Below, in pieces: positions 9,830 to 17,817 of a DNA stretch of 64,000 nucleotides (positions within the stretch are counted from its first letter, which is position 1; every line of letters starts with the position of its first letter). The notes beneath the pieces were generated by a model, which saw only the letters and a program-made list of their open reading frames with translations, had not been told where the DNA came from and did no database searches. Source of the DNA: Caballeronia sordidicola (GTDB lineage: Bacteria > Pseudomonadota > Gammaproteobacteria > Burkholderiales > Burkholderiaceae); the NCBI RefSeq assembly GCF_000729995.1, contig NZ_JNFG01000032.1, positions 1-64,000 of the forward strand, written 5' to 3'. The position numbers and the translations under genes were made by a program.

Positions 9830-10183
9830 ATGAGTGGAAGCACATTGGACCCGGATGAAGAAGGCGGCGTGGAGGTAGGCAAGGGACATGGGACCGGCGC
9901 ATTGGGCCCAAGCGATTCGTCCGATAGCGGCTCTGACGTGCAGGGCGAAAAGCGTTATCCGGGCGATATCGAGGACGAACTCGATGCGCACGCGATCGGC
10001 CAGTCCGCAGCGGAGCTGAACAGCGACACGGACCGGTATGGAACGGGCGAGATGGCGTCCGCCGATGGTGACAACAATCTGCAGCCCGACTCGGACATCC
10101 TGCCGGATGGAGTGGACGAGACGCGGGCGATAGACGACGAAACCGCCGACCCGGACGGTGACGAAGCTGACGAAGACGTTTAG
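9830..10183 (+). CDS. Highly acidic small hypothetical protein
   Basis: 117 residues, unusually rich in Asp, Glu and Gly with almost no hydrophobic segments, so probably disordered. A textbook ribosome site (AGGAGGTGATC) stands directly before the ATG; an apparent GTG start inside that site was rejected. It forms its own unit between two terminators. No family recognised. Such acidic proteins are often stress- or desiccation-related, but that is only a guess from context. Confidence 0.65.
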   Translation: MSGSTLDPDEEGGVEVGKGHGTGALGPSDSSDSGSDVQGEKRYPGDIEDELDAHAIGQSAAELNSDTDRYGTGEMASADGDNNLQPDSDILPDGVDETRAIDDETADPDGDEADEDV

Positions 10184-10200
10184 CCCAAGGCAAGCGCTCC

Positions 10201-10232
10201 AAAACGGCGCGCCCGTCAGGGCGCGCCGTTTT
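10201..10232 (+). terminator. Rho-independent terminator
   Basis: Perfect 14-base stem (AAAACGGCGCGCCC) with loop GTCA and trailing T bases, 18 bases after the acidic protein gene. Confidence 0.85.
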
Positions 10233-10372
10233 GTGTTCAAAAACAATAATAAGAAATACTAAGCAATAAGGCGACACTATTTAACACCAACTCGCACCAA
10301 TTTTCATGCAACAGCCAAACCTCAAATCCGCGCTACCATCGCAAAAAGCAAAACTTGCGGGAGCGCCTTACC

Positions 10373-11254
10373 TTGAACACAGCAGCAAGAGACCAAAGAC
10401 TGAAGTCCGTCTGGTCGTGGATCCAGGACCCGGTCGTCCAGTGGTCGCAGGACCACGGGCTGATGTTTTCTGCTGCGATCGCGTTTTTCGCGGCTTTCTC
10501 GCTGGCGCCGACGCTGGTGATCATCATCGCCGTGGCGAGCGTCTTTTTTGGCGCGGATGCGGTCCAGGGGCGTCTGTTCGGCGAAATCGCCGGAATCGTG
10601 GGTACCGACGCTGCGCACGGGCTGGAAGCAATCGTCGCCAATGCCTGGCACGCGGACATCGCGACGCGCACGGCGATCGTGTCGGGCGTGGGCGTGCTGG
10701 TCGGAGCCTCGGCGACCTTTTCGTCGCTCTATACCGCGCTCAACGTGATCTGGCCCGCGCCCATCACGGGCACTCGGGCCAGCATCATTGCCATTCTGCG
10801 GGTCCGCGCGATTTCCTTCGCGTTCGTCCTGGGCGCGGCCGTATTGATTATCGCGTTGCTCGTACTCGATGCCCTCGTGGTTCTGGTCGGTCAATGGGTG
10901 CTGGGCACGAGCGGGCCGTCCTTCCTGATCGCGGCGATAGCGCAGCGGGCAATTTCCCTGCTGATGATGGTGTTCGCGTTCGCGGTGCTGCTCAAATTCC
11001 TGCCCAGCGCGCGCATGCAATGGCGCGACGCCGCGCTCGGTGCTTTGACCGCAGCCTTGTTGTTCGAAGCAGGGAAACGGCTTTTTGCGTTTTATCTACA
11101 GCACGCGGGCACGGCGAATATGTTCGGCGCGGCGGGCTCGCTTGCGATCATCCTGATGTGGTTGTACTACTCGGCGGCGGTGTTCCTGCTGGGCGCGGAA
11201 GTGTCGGCAATGGTCGCCCGCAGACGCACGCAACGAAATTCCGGCTGGCGATAA
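10373..11254 (+). CDS. YihY/BrkB family integral membrane protein
   Basis: 293 residues with about six transmembrane helices. It carries the family's N-terminal amphipathic part followed by AIAFFAAFSLAPTLVII and the conserved region before the last helices (FLPSARMQWRDAALGAL, LFEAGKRLF, SLAIILMWLYYSA). The family was once called RNase BN and is now regarded as a membrane protein of unclear transport function. No ATG fits; a TTG at 10373 with GGGAG nine bases upstream is the best start. It ends in a terminator shared with rpoN on the other strand. Confidence 0.88.
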   Translation: MNTAARDQRLKSVWSWIQDPVVQWSQDHGLMFSAAIAFFAAFSLAPTLVIIIAVASVFFGADAVQGRLFGEIAGIVGTDAAHGLEAIVANAWHADIATRTAIVSGVGVLVGASATFSSLYTALNVIWPAPITGTRASIIAILRVRAISFAFVLGAAVLIIALLVLDALVVLVGQWVLGTSGPSFLIAAIAQRAISLLMMVFAFAVLLKFLPSARMQWRDAALGALTAALLFEAGKRLFAFYLQHAGTANMFGAAGSLAIILMWLYYSAAVFLLGAEVSAMVARRRTQRNSGWR

Positions 11255-11289
11255 AAAACGCCCCTGGAAATAGGCGAGGGGCGTTTTTT
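11253..11289. terminator. Bidirectional terminator between yihY-type gene and rpoN
   Basis: Thirteen-base stem (AAAAAACGCCCCT with AGGGGCGTTTTTT) giving T runs in both directions, between two convergent genes. Confidence 0.88.
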
Positions 11290-11316
11290 TGCAGCCAGCA
11301 AGCTGGAGCGTTTGCT

Positions 11317-12801
11317 TCAACCGCGACGTAATTCCGCAGGCGGCACCTTCATCAAATGGCGATACTTCGCCACCGTCCGGCGCGCCACGATCACGCCCTG
11401 GTCTGCCAGCATTTTCGCAAGGCTCACATCGGACAGCGGCTCGCTGCTGCTCTCCTTCGCGATCATTTCCTTCAGGAGCGCACGCACCGCGGCAGCCGAA
11501 CAGGTACCGCCGCTTTCGGTGCTGAGTTCGCGCGGGAAGAAGTGCTTGAACTCGAAGATGCCTCGCGGCGTGGACATGTACTTGTTGCCCGTCGCACGGG
11601 AGATAGTGGACTCATGAAGTTCAAGTTCGTCGGCGACATCGCGCAGTACCAGCGGCTTCAACGCAATTTCACCATAGTCGAAGAACGCCTTCTGATGCGT
11701 CACGATGCATTCCGCCACACGCTGGATGGTCGTGAAGCGTTGCTGCGCGTTGCGGATCAGCCAGCGCGCTTCCTGTAGTTGCTGCGCCAGCGGCGAGCGG
11801 CTTGCGCCCGCGGACTGCGCGAACAGCTCGGCATACATGCGGTGAATACGTGCACGGGGCAGCACGGCAGGGTTAATCGTCACTACCCAGTTCTTCTTGA
11901 CCTGGCGCACGATCACGTCGGGCACCACATAGTTGTCTTCCGCTGCGCCATAGTTCGCGCCCGGCTTGGGGTCGAGCTTGCGCACGAGCGCACAGGCAAT
12001 GCGCAGTTCGTCCGCGCTGCAGCCAATCTTCTTTTGCAACTCGGCCTGCTCACGCCGCGCGAGCCGCTCGAGATGATGCGTAACGATCTCCAGCGCGACT
12101 TCGCGTCCTGGCGTTTCCGCGTCCAACGCGACGAGTTGCAATGACAAACATTCGGACAGGTTACGCGCGCCGACGCCGGGTTTGTCGAGCGATTGCACGA
12201 GCTTCAAAGCGATATTCAGCTCATCCGTAGACAACGCCGGCTCGATATCCACGAGCTCCGACAGTTCCTGCACATCCTGACGCAGATACCCATCATCATC
12301 GAGTGCTTCGATGATGAGTTGCGCCACTGCCCGGTCGCGATCGTTGATGGGATAGAGGCGCAGCGTGTCGTGCAGCGTTTCATGCAGCGAGGGTTCAATG
12401 CGAACCCAGTCGGCCGGGTCGGAGCCTTCACCATCGCCGTTATTGCGCGTCGAAGTCCGGCCGAACGGATCGGATGAAAACTCGTTCATCGAGTCCTCAT
12501 GTGATTGCGAGTCGCTGTTGTCCGATGTGTCGGCGTTACTCTCAGCGCTCATGGGAGCATCGACGGGGGCGTTCTGATCAACGGCGGCAGGCGTGTCGGC
12601 CATGGAGTTGCCATTGTCAGTAGACAGCGCGTTGTCTTCCGCTTGCGTCTCGTCGTATTCGAGGAACGGATTCGTATCAAGCGCGTTGCGCAATTCCTGC
12701 TGAAACTCAAGCGATGAAAGCTGCAGCAGACGCACCGATTGCTGAAGGCGCGGCGTGAGCGCAAGACTTTGCTTGGTGCGTAGTTCGAGGGAAGGCGGCA
12801 T
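11317..12801 (-). CDS. rpoN: RNA polymerase sigma-54 factor
   Basis: 494 residues, the normal length for RpoN. Region I begins with a Gln/Leu-rich activator-binding segment (QSLALTPRLQQSVRLLQLSSLEF). An acidic Asp/Ser-rich region II follows, then the core-binding region, the -12-contact HTH and the RpoN box ARRTVAKYR near the C-terminus, which reads the -24 element. Ribosome site AAAGGAAC. The usual neighbours of rpoN (lptB upstream; hpf and ptsN downstream) are absent, so this may be a second, dedicated copy. It directs polymerase to GG/GC promoters, several of which occur within 6.5 kb. Confidence 0.96.
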   Translation of the reverse strand: MPPSLELRTKQSLALTPRLQQSVRLLQLSSLEFQQELRNALDTNPFLEYDETQAEDNALSTDNGNSMADTPAAVDQNAPVDAPMSAESNADTSDNSDSQSHEDSMNEFSSDPFGRTSTRNNGDGEGSDPADWVRIEPSLHETLHDTLRLYPINDRDRAVAQLIIEALDDDGYLRQDVQELSELVDIEPALSTDELNIALKLVQSLDKPGVGARNLSECLSLQLVALDAETPGREVALEIVTHHLERLARREQAELQKKIGCSADELRIACALVRKLDPKPGANYGAAEDNYVVPDVIVRQVKKNWVVTINPAVLPRARIHRMYAELFAQSAGASRSPLAQQLQEARWLIRNAQQRFTTIQRVAECIVTHQKAFFDYGEIALKPLVLRDVADELELHESTISRATGNKYMSTPRGIFEFKHFFPRELSTESGGTCSAAAVRALLKEMIAKESSSEPLSDVSLAKMLADQGVIVARRTVAKYRHLMKVPPAELRRG

Positions 12802-13122
12802 TGCGTGTTGTTCCTTTGTGTTGGGACTTTCGTCTTGCGTGGGTCCTTAAGAGCAACAGTCATGCCATGTGAGCTGCCGGGCGCGTGAGCGCTAGCTATC
12901 AATACGATTTTCGTTTGTGGAAGGCACGTCCGGGCGCTCGATCAGCCGGCAAATGCACGCACTTTTTACACGTGCACGAGCAAAAGCACTGCGGTTAAAG
13001 AGAGGCGCTTCGGACCTTACGTCGTGGGTAAACATCGTATGGACAAAACAGCGCAGCGGCGTTGCCGGGTATCGTTTCAAGACGTCTTTCGACGTCATGT
13101 TTGCCGATTGCTACGGCCGGTG

Positions 13123-13137
13123 CGGCACGCTCCTTGC
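13123..13137 (+). promoter_or_regulatory. Sigma-54-type promoter of BON-domain gene (CGGCAC-N5-TTGC)
   Basis: CGGCAC-GCTCC-TTGC has the same 9 specified bases and spacing as the otsA promoter. It lies 157 bases before the BON-domain gene, in the gene-free stretch 12802-13293 between that gene and the divergent rpoN. The rest of this gap shows no convincing gene. Confidence 0.72.
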
Positions 13138-13293
13138 GTCTGACGTATCACTACTCGTGGCGTCTTCGGCGCTGCTTGTAAGAAGACGAGCGGGGCTTTG
13201 CAGCAAACAAGCTGCGGCCGTACGAGGCGGCCTGGCTCAAACAAGACAGCGGTAACGCCGCAGTTTTTTAAATCAACTAGAAGGAGCGTAAAG

Positions 13294-13626
13294 ATGAAAT
13301 CGACCCAAATCCTGAAGGCAGCCGGCAGTATCGCGTGTGTCGTGTTTGCGCTTAACGTCAGTGCACAAGCCGCCACGATGGCGACAGGCGCCTCCACGTC
13401 GATTGGTACAAAGGTCGATGACTCGGCAATCACGACCAAGGTCAAGGCGGAATTGCTTGGTGCGACGAACGTGAAGTCCACGCATATCCACGTTAAGACG
13501 CGTGCGGGCATTGTGTCGCTGACGGGTACGGTGCCCACCGCTGACGACAAGAGCGGCGCGGAAGACGTGGTTTCGAAGGTGGACGGCGTGGCATCGGTGC
13601 GCAACCACCTGAAGATCGTAGAGTAA
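13294..13626 (+). CDS. BON-domain periplasmic protein (OsmY-like)
   Basis: 110 residues. A signal peptide (signal peptide ends near VSAQAA) is followed by one BON domain with the family pattern DDSAITTKVKAELL ... V-x-V-x-x-x-x-G-x-V-x-L-x-G-x-V and a final V-R-N-x-L. BON proteins bind membranes or phospholipid in the periplasm; E. coli OsmY is induced by osmotic stress and stationary phase. Ribosome site AAGGAG. A terminator follows, so it is monocistronic from the sigma-54-type promoter. Confidence 0.9.
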   Translation: MKSTQILKAAGSIACVVFALNVSAQAATMATGASTSIGTKVDDSAITTKVKAELLGATNVKSTHIHVKTRAGIVSLTGTVPTADDKSGAEDVVSKVDGVASVRNHLKIVE

Positions 13627-13638
13627 GGGTGGGTTCGG

Positions 13639-13670
13639 AACTGGCAGCGTGCTCGCTGCCAGTTCTGTTT
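13639..13670 (+). terminator. Terminator after BON-domain gene
   Basis: Eleven-base stem AACTGGCAGCG / CGCTGCCAGTT, loop TGCT, weak T run. Confidence 0.7.
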
Positions 13671-13827
13671 GTATCTGGTGGGTATCTTGTTGCTCGCAGC
13701 GCGGTTTTACGCAGTAATTAGTAAGAAGTCCGATATATATGGATGTTGAATGGTGTCAATCACTCATAACGGGTCTGGTCTTCGCTCAATCGCGTTGAAC
13801 CGGTTCCCCAGGGAAAAGGAGATTTTC

Positions 13828-14145
13828 ATGACTCAAACGAAAAAGTTCGCTTTGCTCGGTGCGTTCGCTTTTGCGCTCTCCGGCCCGGTGCTGGCCCAAT
13901 CAGCCGGAGGCTCGTCAGGTGGGCCGACGGCCGGTGCGGGCGCGAGTGAAGTAGGTGGGCACGCTGGTGCTACTGCGGCGCCTACGGAAGGCGGTATGGC
14001 CGCTTCTGGAAGCATGGGCATGAGCAAGAAGGGCACGCACGGAACGAACTTGCACAAGCAGGATAAGGCTATGCACCTCAAGGGCGCCTCGGCTGCGGCG
14101 GCGGCATCCGCGCTGGGCACAAACGACAAGGGCCAGCCGCAATAA
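13828..14145 (+). CDS. Small exported Gly/Ala-rich protein
   Basis: 105 residues with a signal peptide (KKFALLGAFAFALSGPVLAQ, cleavage after A-Q region), followed by a low-complexity mature part rich in Gly, Ala, Ser and Met and a short Lys/His-rich stretch. Ribosome site AAAAGGAG. Function unknown, probably periplasmic. A weak sigma-54 look-alike (TGGGTA-N5-TTGC, 13679-13693) lies upstream but its -24 is poor. Confidence 0.72.
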   Translation: MTQTKKFALLGAFAFALSGPVLAQSAGGSSGGPTAGAGASEVGGHAGATAAPTEGGMAASGSMGMSKKGTHGTNLHKQDKAMHLKGASAAAAASALGTNDKGQPQ

Positions 14146-14187
14146 GCTGCGTTGTCTTTGGTCCGCGGGTTGAAAGATACCCGCAAG

Positions 14188-14223
14188 AACCCGCTGGCTG
14201 CGGCAGCAGCCGGCGGGTTTTTT
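14188..14223 (+). terminator. Rho-independent terminator
   Basis: Stem of AACCCGC and GGCTGC with their complements around loop GGCA, followed by six T. It closes the small exported protein gene. Confidence 0.85.
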
Positions 14224-14301
14224 AGTTTCCGTTTGTTGGTTTGACGAATATGAAAACCATTGAGGATGCCGAAGGGTTGTGCGAATTTATACGCGCGAAT
14301 G

Positions 14302-14336
14302 TAAAAAAGCCGGTGCACCTTTCGGCGCACCGGCTT
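14302..14336 (-). terminator. Rho-independent terminator of DUF2383 gene
   Basis: Ten-base stem AAGCCGGTGC / GCACCGGCTT followed, on the minus strand, by a T run; 23 bases past the DUF2383 stop. Confidence 0.85.
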
Positions 14337-14358
14337 GCTTTCAGCGAACGTCCATTAA

Positions 14359-14811
14359 TTACGGCTTGGCAGCGGCGTATTGGTCGCGCAGATCGCGAAT
14401 GCGGTCGTGATTTTCGATAACGCCCTGGTATTGGCGCTCAACCACGGCGCGCACATCCGCGGGCAATTCCTTATCCAGCGCGTCACGATAGTTTTTCTTC
14501 GCAACGTCTTCCCCGCGCTCGCATTCCTCGAGGATCCCGTGATCGCTACGGTGGGTCACAGCCGACTTGATATCTACCCAGCCGCGATGCAGCGCTCCAC
14601 CAACCGTGCCGCCGGTTTCCGGCTTTCCGCCCAACCGCTGCACGACATCCTGCAACTCGTGCGCACCGCGTGCACAGTCCTCGGCGCGGCCTGAAAACAG
14701 TTGCTTCAGGGTGACGTCCTTGGTGTCTTCAGCGGCTTTGCGGAAACCTTTTTCGCCGTCCTTCGACGTTTCAACCAGATCGTTCAGTACCGATACGATA
14801 TTAGTGCTCAT
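14359..14811 (-). CDS. DUF2383 (PA2169-type) four-helix bundle protein
   Basis: 150 residues. It has the family's opening (VSVLNDLVETSKDGEKGFRKAAED), an internal helix with GRAEDCARGAHELQ, and HRGWVDIKSA, predicting a ferritin-like four-helix bundle in the cytoplasm. These proteins are widespread, small and stress-linked, with no proven reaction. Ribosome site AAGGAG decides the ATG. A sigma-54-type promoter lies 74 bases upstream and faces a second such promoter for the divergent gene at 15047. Confidence 0.88.
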   Translation of the reverse strand: MSTNIVSVLNDLVETSKDGEKGFRKAAEDTKDVTLKQLFSGRAEDCARGAHELQDVVQRLGGKPETGGTVGGALHRGWVDIKSAVTHRSDHGILEECERGEDVAKKNYRDALDKELPADVRAVVERQYQGVIENHDRIRDLRDQYAAAKP

Positions 14812-14884
14812 ATGTTGCTCCTTAGAGTAATCGAAGATGGCCCGCGATCCCTTGTTTCCCCGAATCGCGGTCCTAGGCAGAGAC

Positions 14885-14899
14885 GCAACGGCTGTGCCC
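14885..14899 (-). promoter_or_regulatory. Sigma-54-type promoter of DUF2383 gene (GGGCAC-N5-TTGC)
   Basis: On the minus strand GGGCAC-AGCCG-TTGC, GG-N10-GC spacing correct. It lies 74 bases upstream of the ATG at 14811, divergent from the promoter at 14997, about 100 bases away. Confidence 0.7.
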
Positions 14900-14996
14900 G
14901 ATACCCCGCTCTTTCGTCGTAGAGGGTCTATGGTTTTCGGGGGTAACGGGGTGTCATCAACCTCGCCAACGCTTCCTGGAAAACAGCGGCAATTAG

Positions 14997-15011
14997 TGGC
15001 ATGTGCTTTGC
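14997..15011 (+). promoter_or_regulatory. Sigma-54-type promoter (TGGCAT-N5-TTGC)
   Basis: TGGCAT-GTGCT-TTGC followed by T differs from consensus at one base. It lies 36 bases before the ATG of the small protein at 15047, so its start of transcription would fall about 25 bases before the ATG. Confidence 0.7.
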
Positions 15012-15046
15012 TAATAGATCGCCCAAAATTGAATGTCGGAGGAGCA

Positions 15047-15292
15047 ATGACCATTAATACGCGCGAGTATCTTGTGTTCGTCGCAATCGTCACATCTGCA
15101 CTCGTGCTGCAAGTGCGTCAGCATCGTGATGAGAGTCTCACGGCGGCGGATGCGCAATCGACGCACGAAGCCCTGTGCAACCCAGCGACGTCAGCATTGA
15201 GAAATGGTCCTCTGCGCGCGAGTTGCGAGCCGGCGAACGACGTGCGAGGCGCAGGTGTCCAGCCGAAGGTACGGATTCAACTGTGGGTGTAA
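15047..15292 (+). CDS. Small hypothetical protein with N-terminal hydrophobic segment
   Basis: 81 residues. An N-terminal hydrophobic stretch (EYLVFVAIVTSALVLQV) may be an uncleaved anchor or signal, followed by a polar domain with two cysteines, so probably exported or membrane-anchored. Very good ribosome site GGAGGAGCA. No family recognised. It is divergent from the DUF2383 gene and each has its own sigma-54-type promoter. Confidence 0.62.
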   Translation: MTINTREYLVFVAIVTSALVLQVRQHRDESLTAADAQSTHEALCNPATSALRNGPLRASCEPANDVRGAGVQPKVRIQLWV

Positions 15293-15314
15293 TTCGTAGC
15301 GTTCCGAACATTCA

Positions 15315-15353
15315 AAGTAAATCGGGCCGCTCACGGAGCGGCCCGATTTACTT
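15315..15353. terminator. Long perfect hairpin between convergent genes
   Basis: Seventeen-base perfect stem (AAGTAAATCGGGCCGCT and complement) with a five-base loop. It lies between the convergent genes ending at 15292 and 15375. T runs are weak, but position and strength suggest a bidirectional terminator. Confidence 0.7.
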
Positions 15354-15374
15354 CAACCTCTGAACTACCCAAGC

Positions 15375-15980
15375 TTACGCACGCGGCGCCGCGAATTCCC
15401 GGACCGGCTCCGGTGGCTTGACCGGATCGAAGTCGGCCCAGCGGCCGTTGCGCCATTGGCCCGATGCACGCTCGACTTCCATGCCGCCCGCATCGCGAAG
15501 AATGGCTGCTGCTTGCGCCTGCAATTCCGGTCCAACATGAACCGCGACGACAACGCCGGAATGCCTTGCATCGAGGGCGTTAGCCGAGCCATGGTTTTCG
15601 GAAGTGGTCGAATCGGCAGCCGGGCGCTTGCCGGACTTTGCGTGCGACATGGCGCCGAACAGCGACCCGACATAGGCGCCTGCTCCGGCAGCAAGCACGG
15701 CGGCCAGCCAGGGCGCTTTGGTCAACACAAAAATGCCTGCACCGACGATCGCACCGATCACCGCGCCGATCGTGGCGCCTTTGCCCGCTCCCTTGCCTGC
15801 GTCCTTCGCGCCTGCGTCGGCATAGTGGTCGCCGCCCGTCTCGAGCCGTGCGTGCTGGCCGCTTGGGGCGACATAAAAGAGCGTGACATCTTCTTCGAGA
15901 AATCCGCCCGCAAAAAGACGCTGGGCTGCGGCTTCGGCTTTAGGAAAGGTTTGAAACCGTCCTGCAATGATCAGAGACAT
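15375..15980 (-). CDS. Glycine-zipper protein, general-stress 17M-like
   Basis: 201 residues. The N-terminal domain (AGRFQTFPKAEAAAQRLFAG ... VTLFYVAP) resembles the general stress protein 17M fold. A glycine-zipper membrane region follows (GKGATIGAVIGAIVGAGIF, then AAVLAAGAGAYVGSLFGAM), and the C-terminal domain repeats the V-x-V-H-V and A-A-x-I-L pattern. Ribosome site GGAGGTCC. Last of a likely four-gene minus-strand operon beginning with the PfpI gene; the terminator hairpin follows it. Confidence 0.78.
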   Translation of the reverse strand: MSLIIAGRFQTFPKAEAAAQRLFAGGFLEEDVTLFYVAPSGQHARLETGGDHYADAGAKDAGKGAGKGATIGAVIGAIVGAGIFVLTKAPWLAAVLAAGAGAYVGSLFGAMSHAKSGKRPAADSTTSENHGSANALDARHSGVVVAVHVGPELQAQAAAILRDAGGMEVERASGQWRNGRWADFDPVKPPEPVREFAAPRA

Positions 15981-16057
15981 GAGGACCTCCGGGAAGCGTT
16001 TATTTCAGTGAACCGGTCGATGAACCGATTGAACCGATGACGGATGGAACGCGCCGC

Positions 16058-16345
16058 TCATTCCGGCTCCATGCCCGCCACGCGGAACAGTCCGCTACGT
16101 AATACAACGCTCTCTCCGCCATTGCTGTCAAGCGCTTCAGCGCACACCGAGCGGATCCTCGCGCGGCCCTGCTCGAACGCCGGCAGCAGGTCGTCCTCCC
16201 GTGCCGACGCAGCGCCGAAATGATCCTCGAGCGCTTCGGCGGAAATGGAACACACCACTGGCTGGCCGTCGATCAGCGCGACGAAATGAAGGGCGTAATC
16301 GTCGCCGTCGTAGGTGGGCGCAGTGTCGGGAAACTGGATGTGCAT
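16058..16345 (-). CDS. DUF1488 family protein
   Basis: 95 residues. Its pattern fits DUF1488: an N-terminal strand (MHIQFPDTAP), then HFVALIDGQPVVCSISAEALEDHFGA, and a C-terminal VLRSGLF. The family is small and cytoplasmic and has no known role. Start set by GAGGA upstream; an earlier in-frame start lacks a ribosome site. It lies 65 bases after the DUF4142 gene in the same direction. Confidence 0.78.
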   Translation of the reverse strand: MHIQFPDTAPTYDGDDYALHFVALIDGQPVVCSISAEALEDHFGAASAREDDLLPAFEQGRARIRSVCAEALDSNGGESVVLRSGLFRVAGMEPE

Positions 16346-16410
16346 GGTGGAGTCCTCATAGGCTGGCCGAGACGGCGGAAAGGATGAGGCGAGCGGAGCG
16401 GAGGCGGCCG

Positions 16411-17091
16411 TCATGATGTCACGCCCTTGAGTTTGGCGAGCTGCTGGGCGATTGCATAGTGATGCTTGATGATAGGCAGCGCTCTGGCGGCAATATTTTT
16501 GAGCTGGGCGTTACCGCCGGCCTTGCTCTCGGTGCTAAAGACGGCGACGGCCTTTCGATGCCCGTCCACAGCCACCTGTGCGATGTAAGCCTTGTCGAAG
16601 TCCGCGCCATGCAACGACTCCAGGCTTCCCGTCACCGACGCGTCCGCGCTTGGCGCCGCCGTGATGCCTTGCCGCTGCGCAACAATATCGAGGTTGCGCG
16701 CGAGCCGGGTGTGATCCGCGATCATCCTTTGCGCGAAGCTCTTGACTTGCGCATCCGACGAATTCGTCAACGCCAGCTTGCTGGCCGCGATTTCGGTTGC
16801 GCCCGCCGTGCCTGCTTCCTGCACGAACTGCTGATCGGCCGGTGACAATTCGGGGTGGGGAGGGTCCGCGGCGGCCAATGGTGCAGACGCGGCGCTGGCG
16901 CCGTTCTCATGGGCCGGCGCCACCACATTGTCGTTTTGCGCGCTTGCGTTCATCGACACAAAACTTGCGGTGAGTGTGAGCGCTGCGAGGGCAGCGATCA
17001 CGCCAGCACTGCGCCGCGGCAATCGTGGAGCCTTCGCAGCATGCAAAGCGTTCAAGCCTTGGCGCGTATTCGTCGGCATCGATTTCGTCAT
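16411..17091 (-). CDS. DUF4142 exported ferritin-like protein
   Basis: 226 residues. An N-terminal basic region and hydrophobic signal (AGVIAALAALTLTASFVSMNASAQ) precede the DUF4142 domain: SPADQQFVQEAGTAGATEIAASKLAL, then VKSFAQRMIADHTRLARNL. DUF4142 is a four-helix, ferritin-like periplasmic domain common in stress loci. ATG at 17091 is preceded by GGAGAACC; an ATG four codons later also exists. It lies 43 bases after the PfpI gene and probably shares its transcript. Confidence 0.87.
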   Translation of the reverse strand: MTKSMPTNTRQGLNALHAAKAPRLPRRSAGVIAALAALTLTASFVSMNASAQNDNVVAPAHENGASAASAPLAAADPPHPELSPADQQFVQEAGTAGATEIAASKLALTNSSDAQVKSFAQRMIADHTRLARNLDIVAQRQGITAAPSADASVTGSLESLHGADFDKAYIAQVAVDGHRKAVAVFSTESKAGGNAQLKNIAARALPIIKHHYAIAQQLAKLKGVTS

Positions 17092-17134
17092 TCGGTTCTC
17101 CGTAGCCCATCGCAAACAATCTGGAATCCGGCAA

Positions 17135-17689
17135 TCAAGCCGCTTTCTTCCGTTCGCTGAGCGCTTCGATGATGACTTTGTTGAACGCAGGGAGATCGTC
17201 CGGCTTGCGGCTCGTGATGAGATTGCGATCGCGATGGACTTCTTCATCGACCCAGGTGCCCCCGGCATTGCGAATATCGTCCTGCAGCGTCGGCCAGCTC
17301 GTCAGCGTGCGGCCGGAAATAATGCCCGCCGAGATCGGCAGCCAGCCGCCGTGGCAGATTACGGCGATAGGCTTACCGTCCTTGTCGAACTGCTTCACGA
17401 TGTCTTGCGCCTTCGCGTCGACGCGGATTGCATCTCCGTTGACCACGCCGCCCGGCAACACGACAGCGTCGTAATCGGATGCACGCGTCTGGTCGAAGGT
17501 GGCGTCGACGTTGACCTTGTCGCCCTTGTCGGTGTGGACGAAACCCTGGATCTGTCCCGGCTTTTGCGAGATCACATGGACTTGGGCGCCGGCTGCCTTC
17601 AGTGCCTTTTGCGGTTCGACGAGTTCGGCCTGTTCGAAACCATCGACAGCGAGAATCGCGACCTTGTAACCAGCGAGGGAACCAGCCAT
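17135..17689 (-). CDS. DJ-1/PfpI family protein (stress-type cysteine hydrolase/glyoxalase)
   Basis: 184 residues. The fold matches PfpI/YhbO: VAILAVDGFEQAELVEP at the start with the conserved Glu, VLPGG, and the nucleophile elbow AVICHGGWLP with its cysteine, followed by an Arg-rich end. Family members act on glyoxal damage or as peptidases under stress. Ribosome site AAGGAGC fixes the ATG. First gene of a likely operon PfpI-DUF4142-DUF1488-glycine zipper, with a sigma-54-type promoter 67 bases upstream. Confidence 0.9.
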   Translation of the reverse strand: MAGSLAGYKVAILAVDGFEQAELVEPQKALKAAGAQVHVISQKPGQIQGFVHTDKGDKVNVDATFDQTRASDYDAVVLPGGVVNGDAIRVDAKAQDIVKQFDKDGKPIAVICHGGWLPISAGIISGRTLTSWPTLQDDIRNAGGTWVDEEVHRDRNLITSRKPDDLPAFNKVIIEALSERKKAA

Positions 17690-17755
17690 GAAATAAGCTC
17701 CTTGGTGCATTGAACGAACCGGCTCTGAGAGTCGGAGCCAGGTTTGTTCAGGTCA

Positions 17756-17770
17756 GCAAAGGGTGTGCCT
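17756..17770 (-). promoter_or_regulatory. Sigma-54-type promoter of PfpI operon (AGGCAC-N5-TTGC)
   Basis: On the minus strand AGGCAC-ACCCT-TTGC, with GG-N10-GC spacing, between the MFS gene and the PfpI gene. It would give a leader of about 55 bases. Confidence 0.7.
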
Positions 17771-17817
17771 ACAAGGCTGTAAGGCAGGGCGGTCTGAAAG
17801 CACCGGATGGGCTAACG

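Noticed and set aside
13679-13693. Sigma-54-like TGGGTA-N5-TTGC before the small exported protein at 13828
   Set aside because: The -12 is perfect but the -24 keeps only TGG; kept only as a remark.
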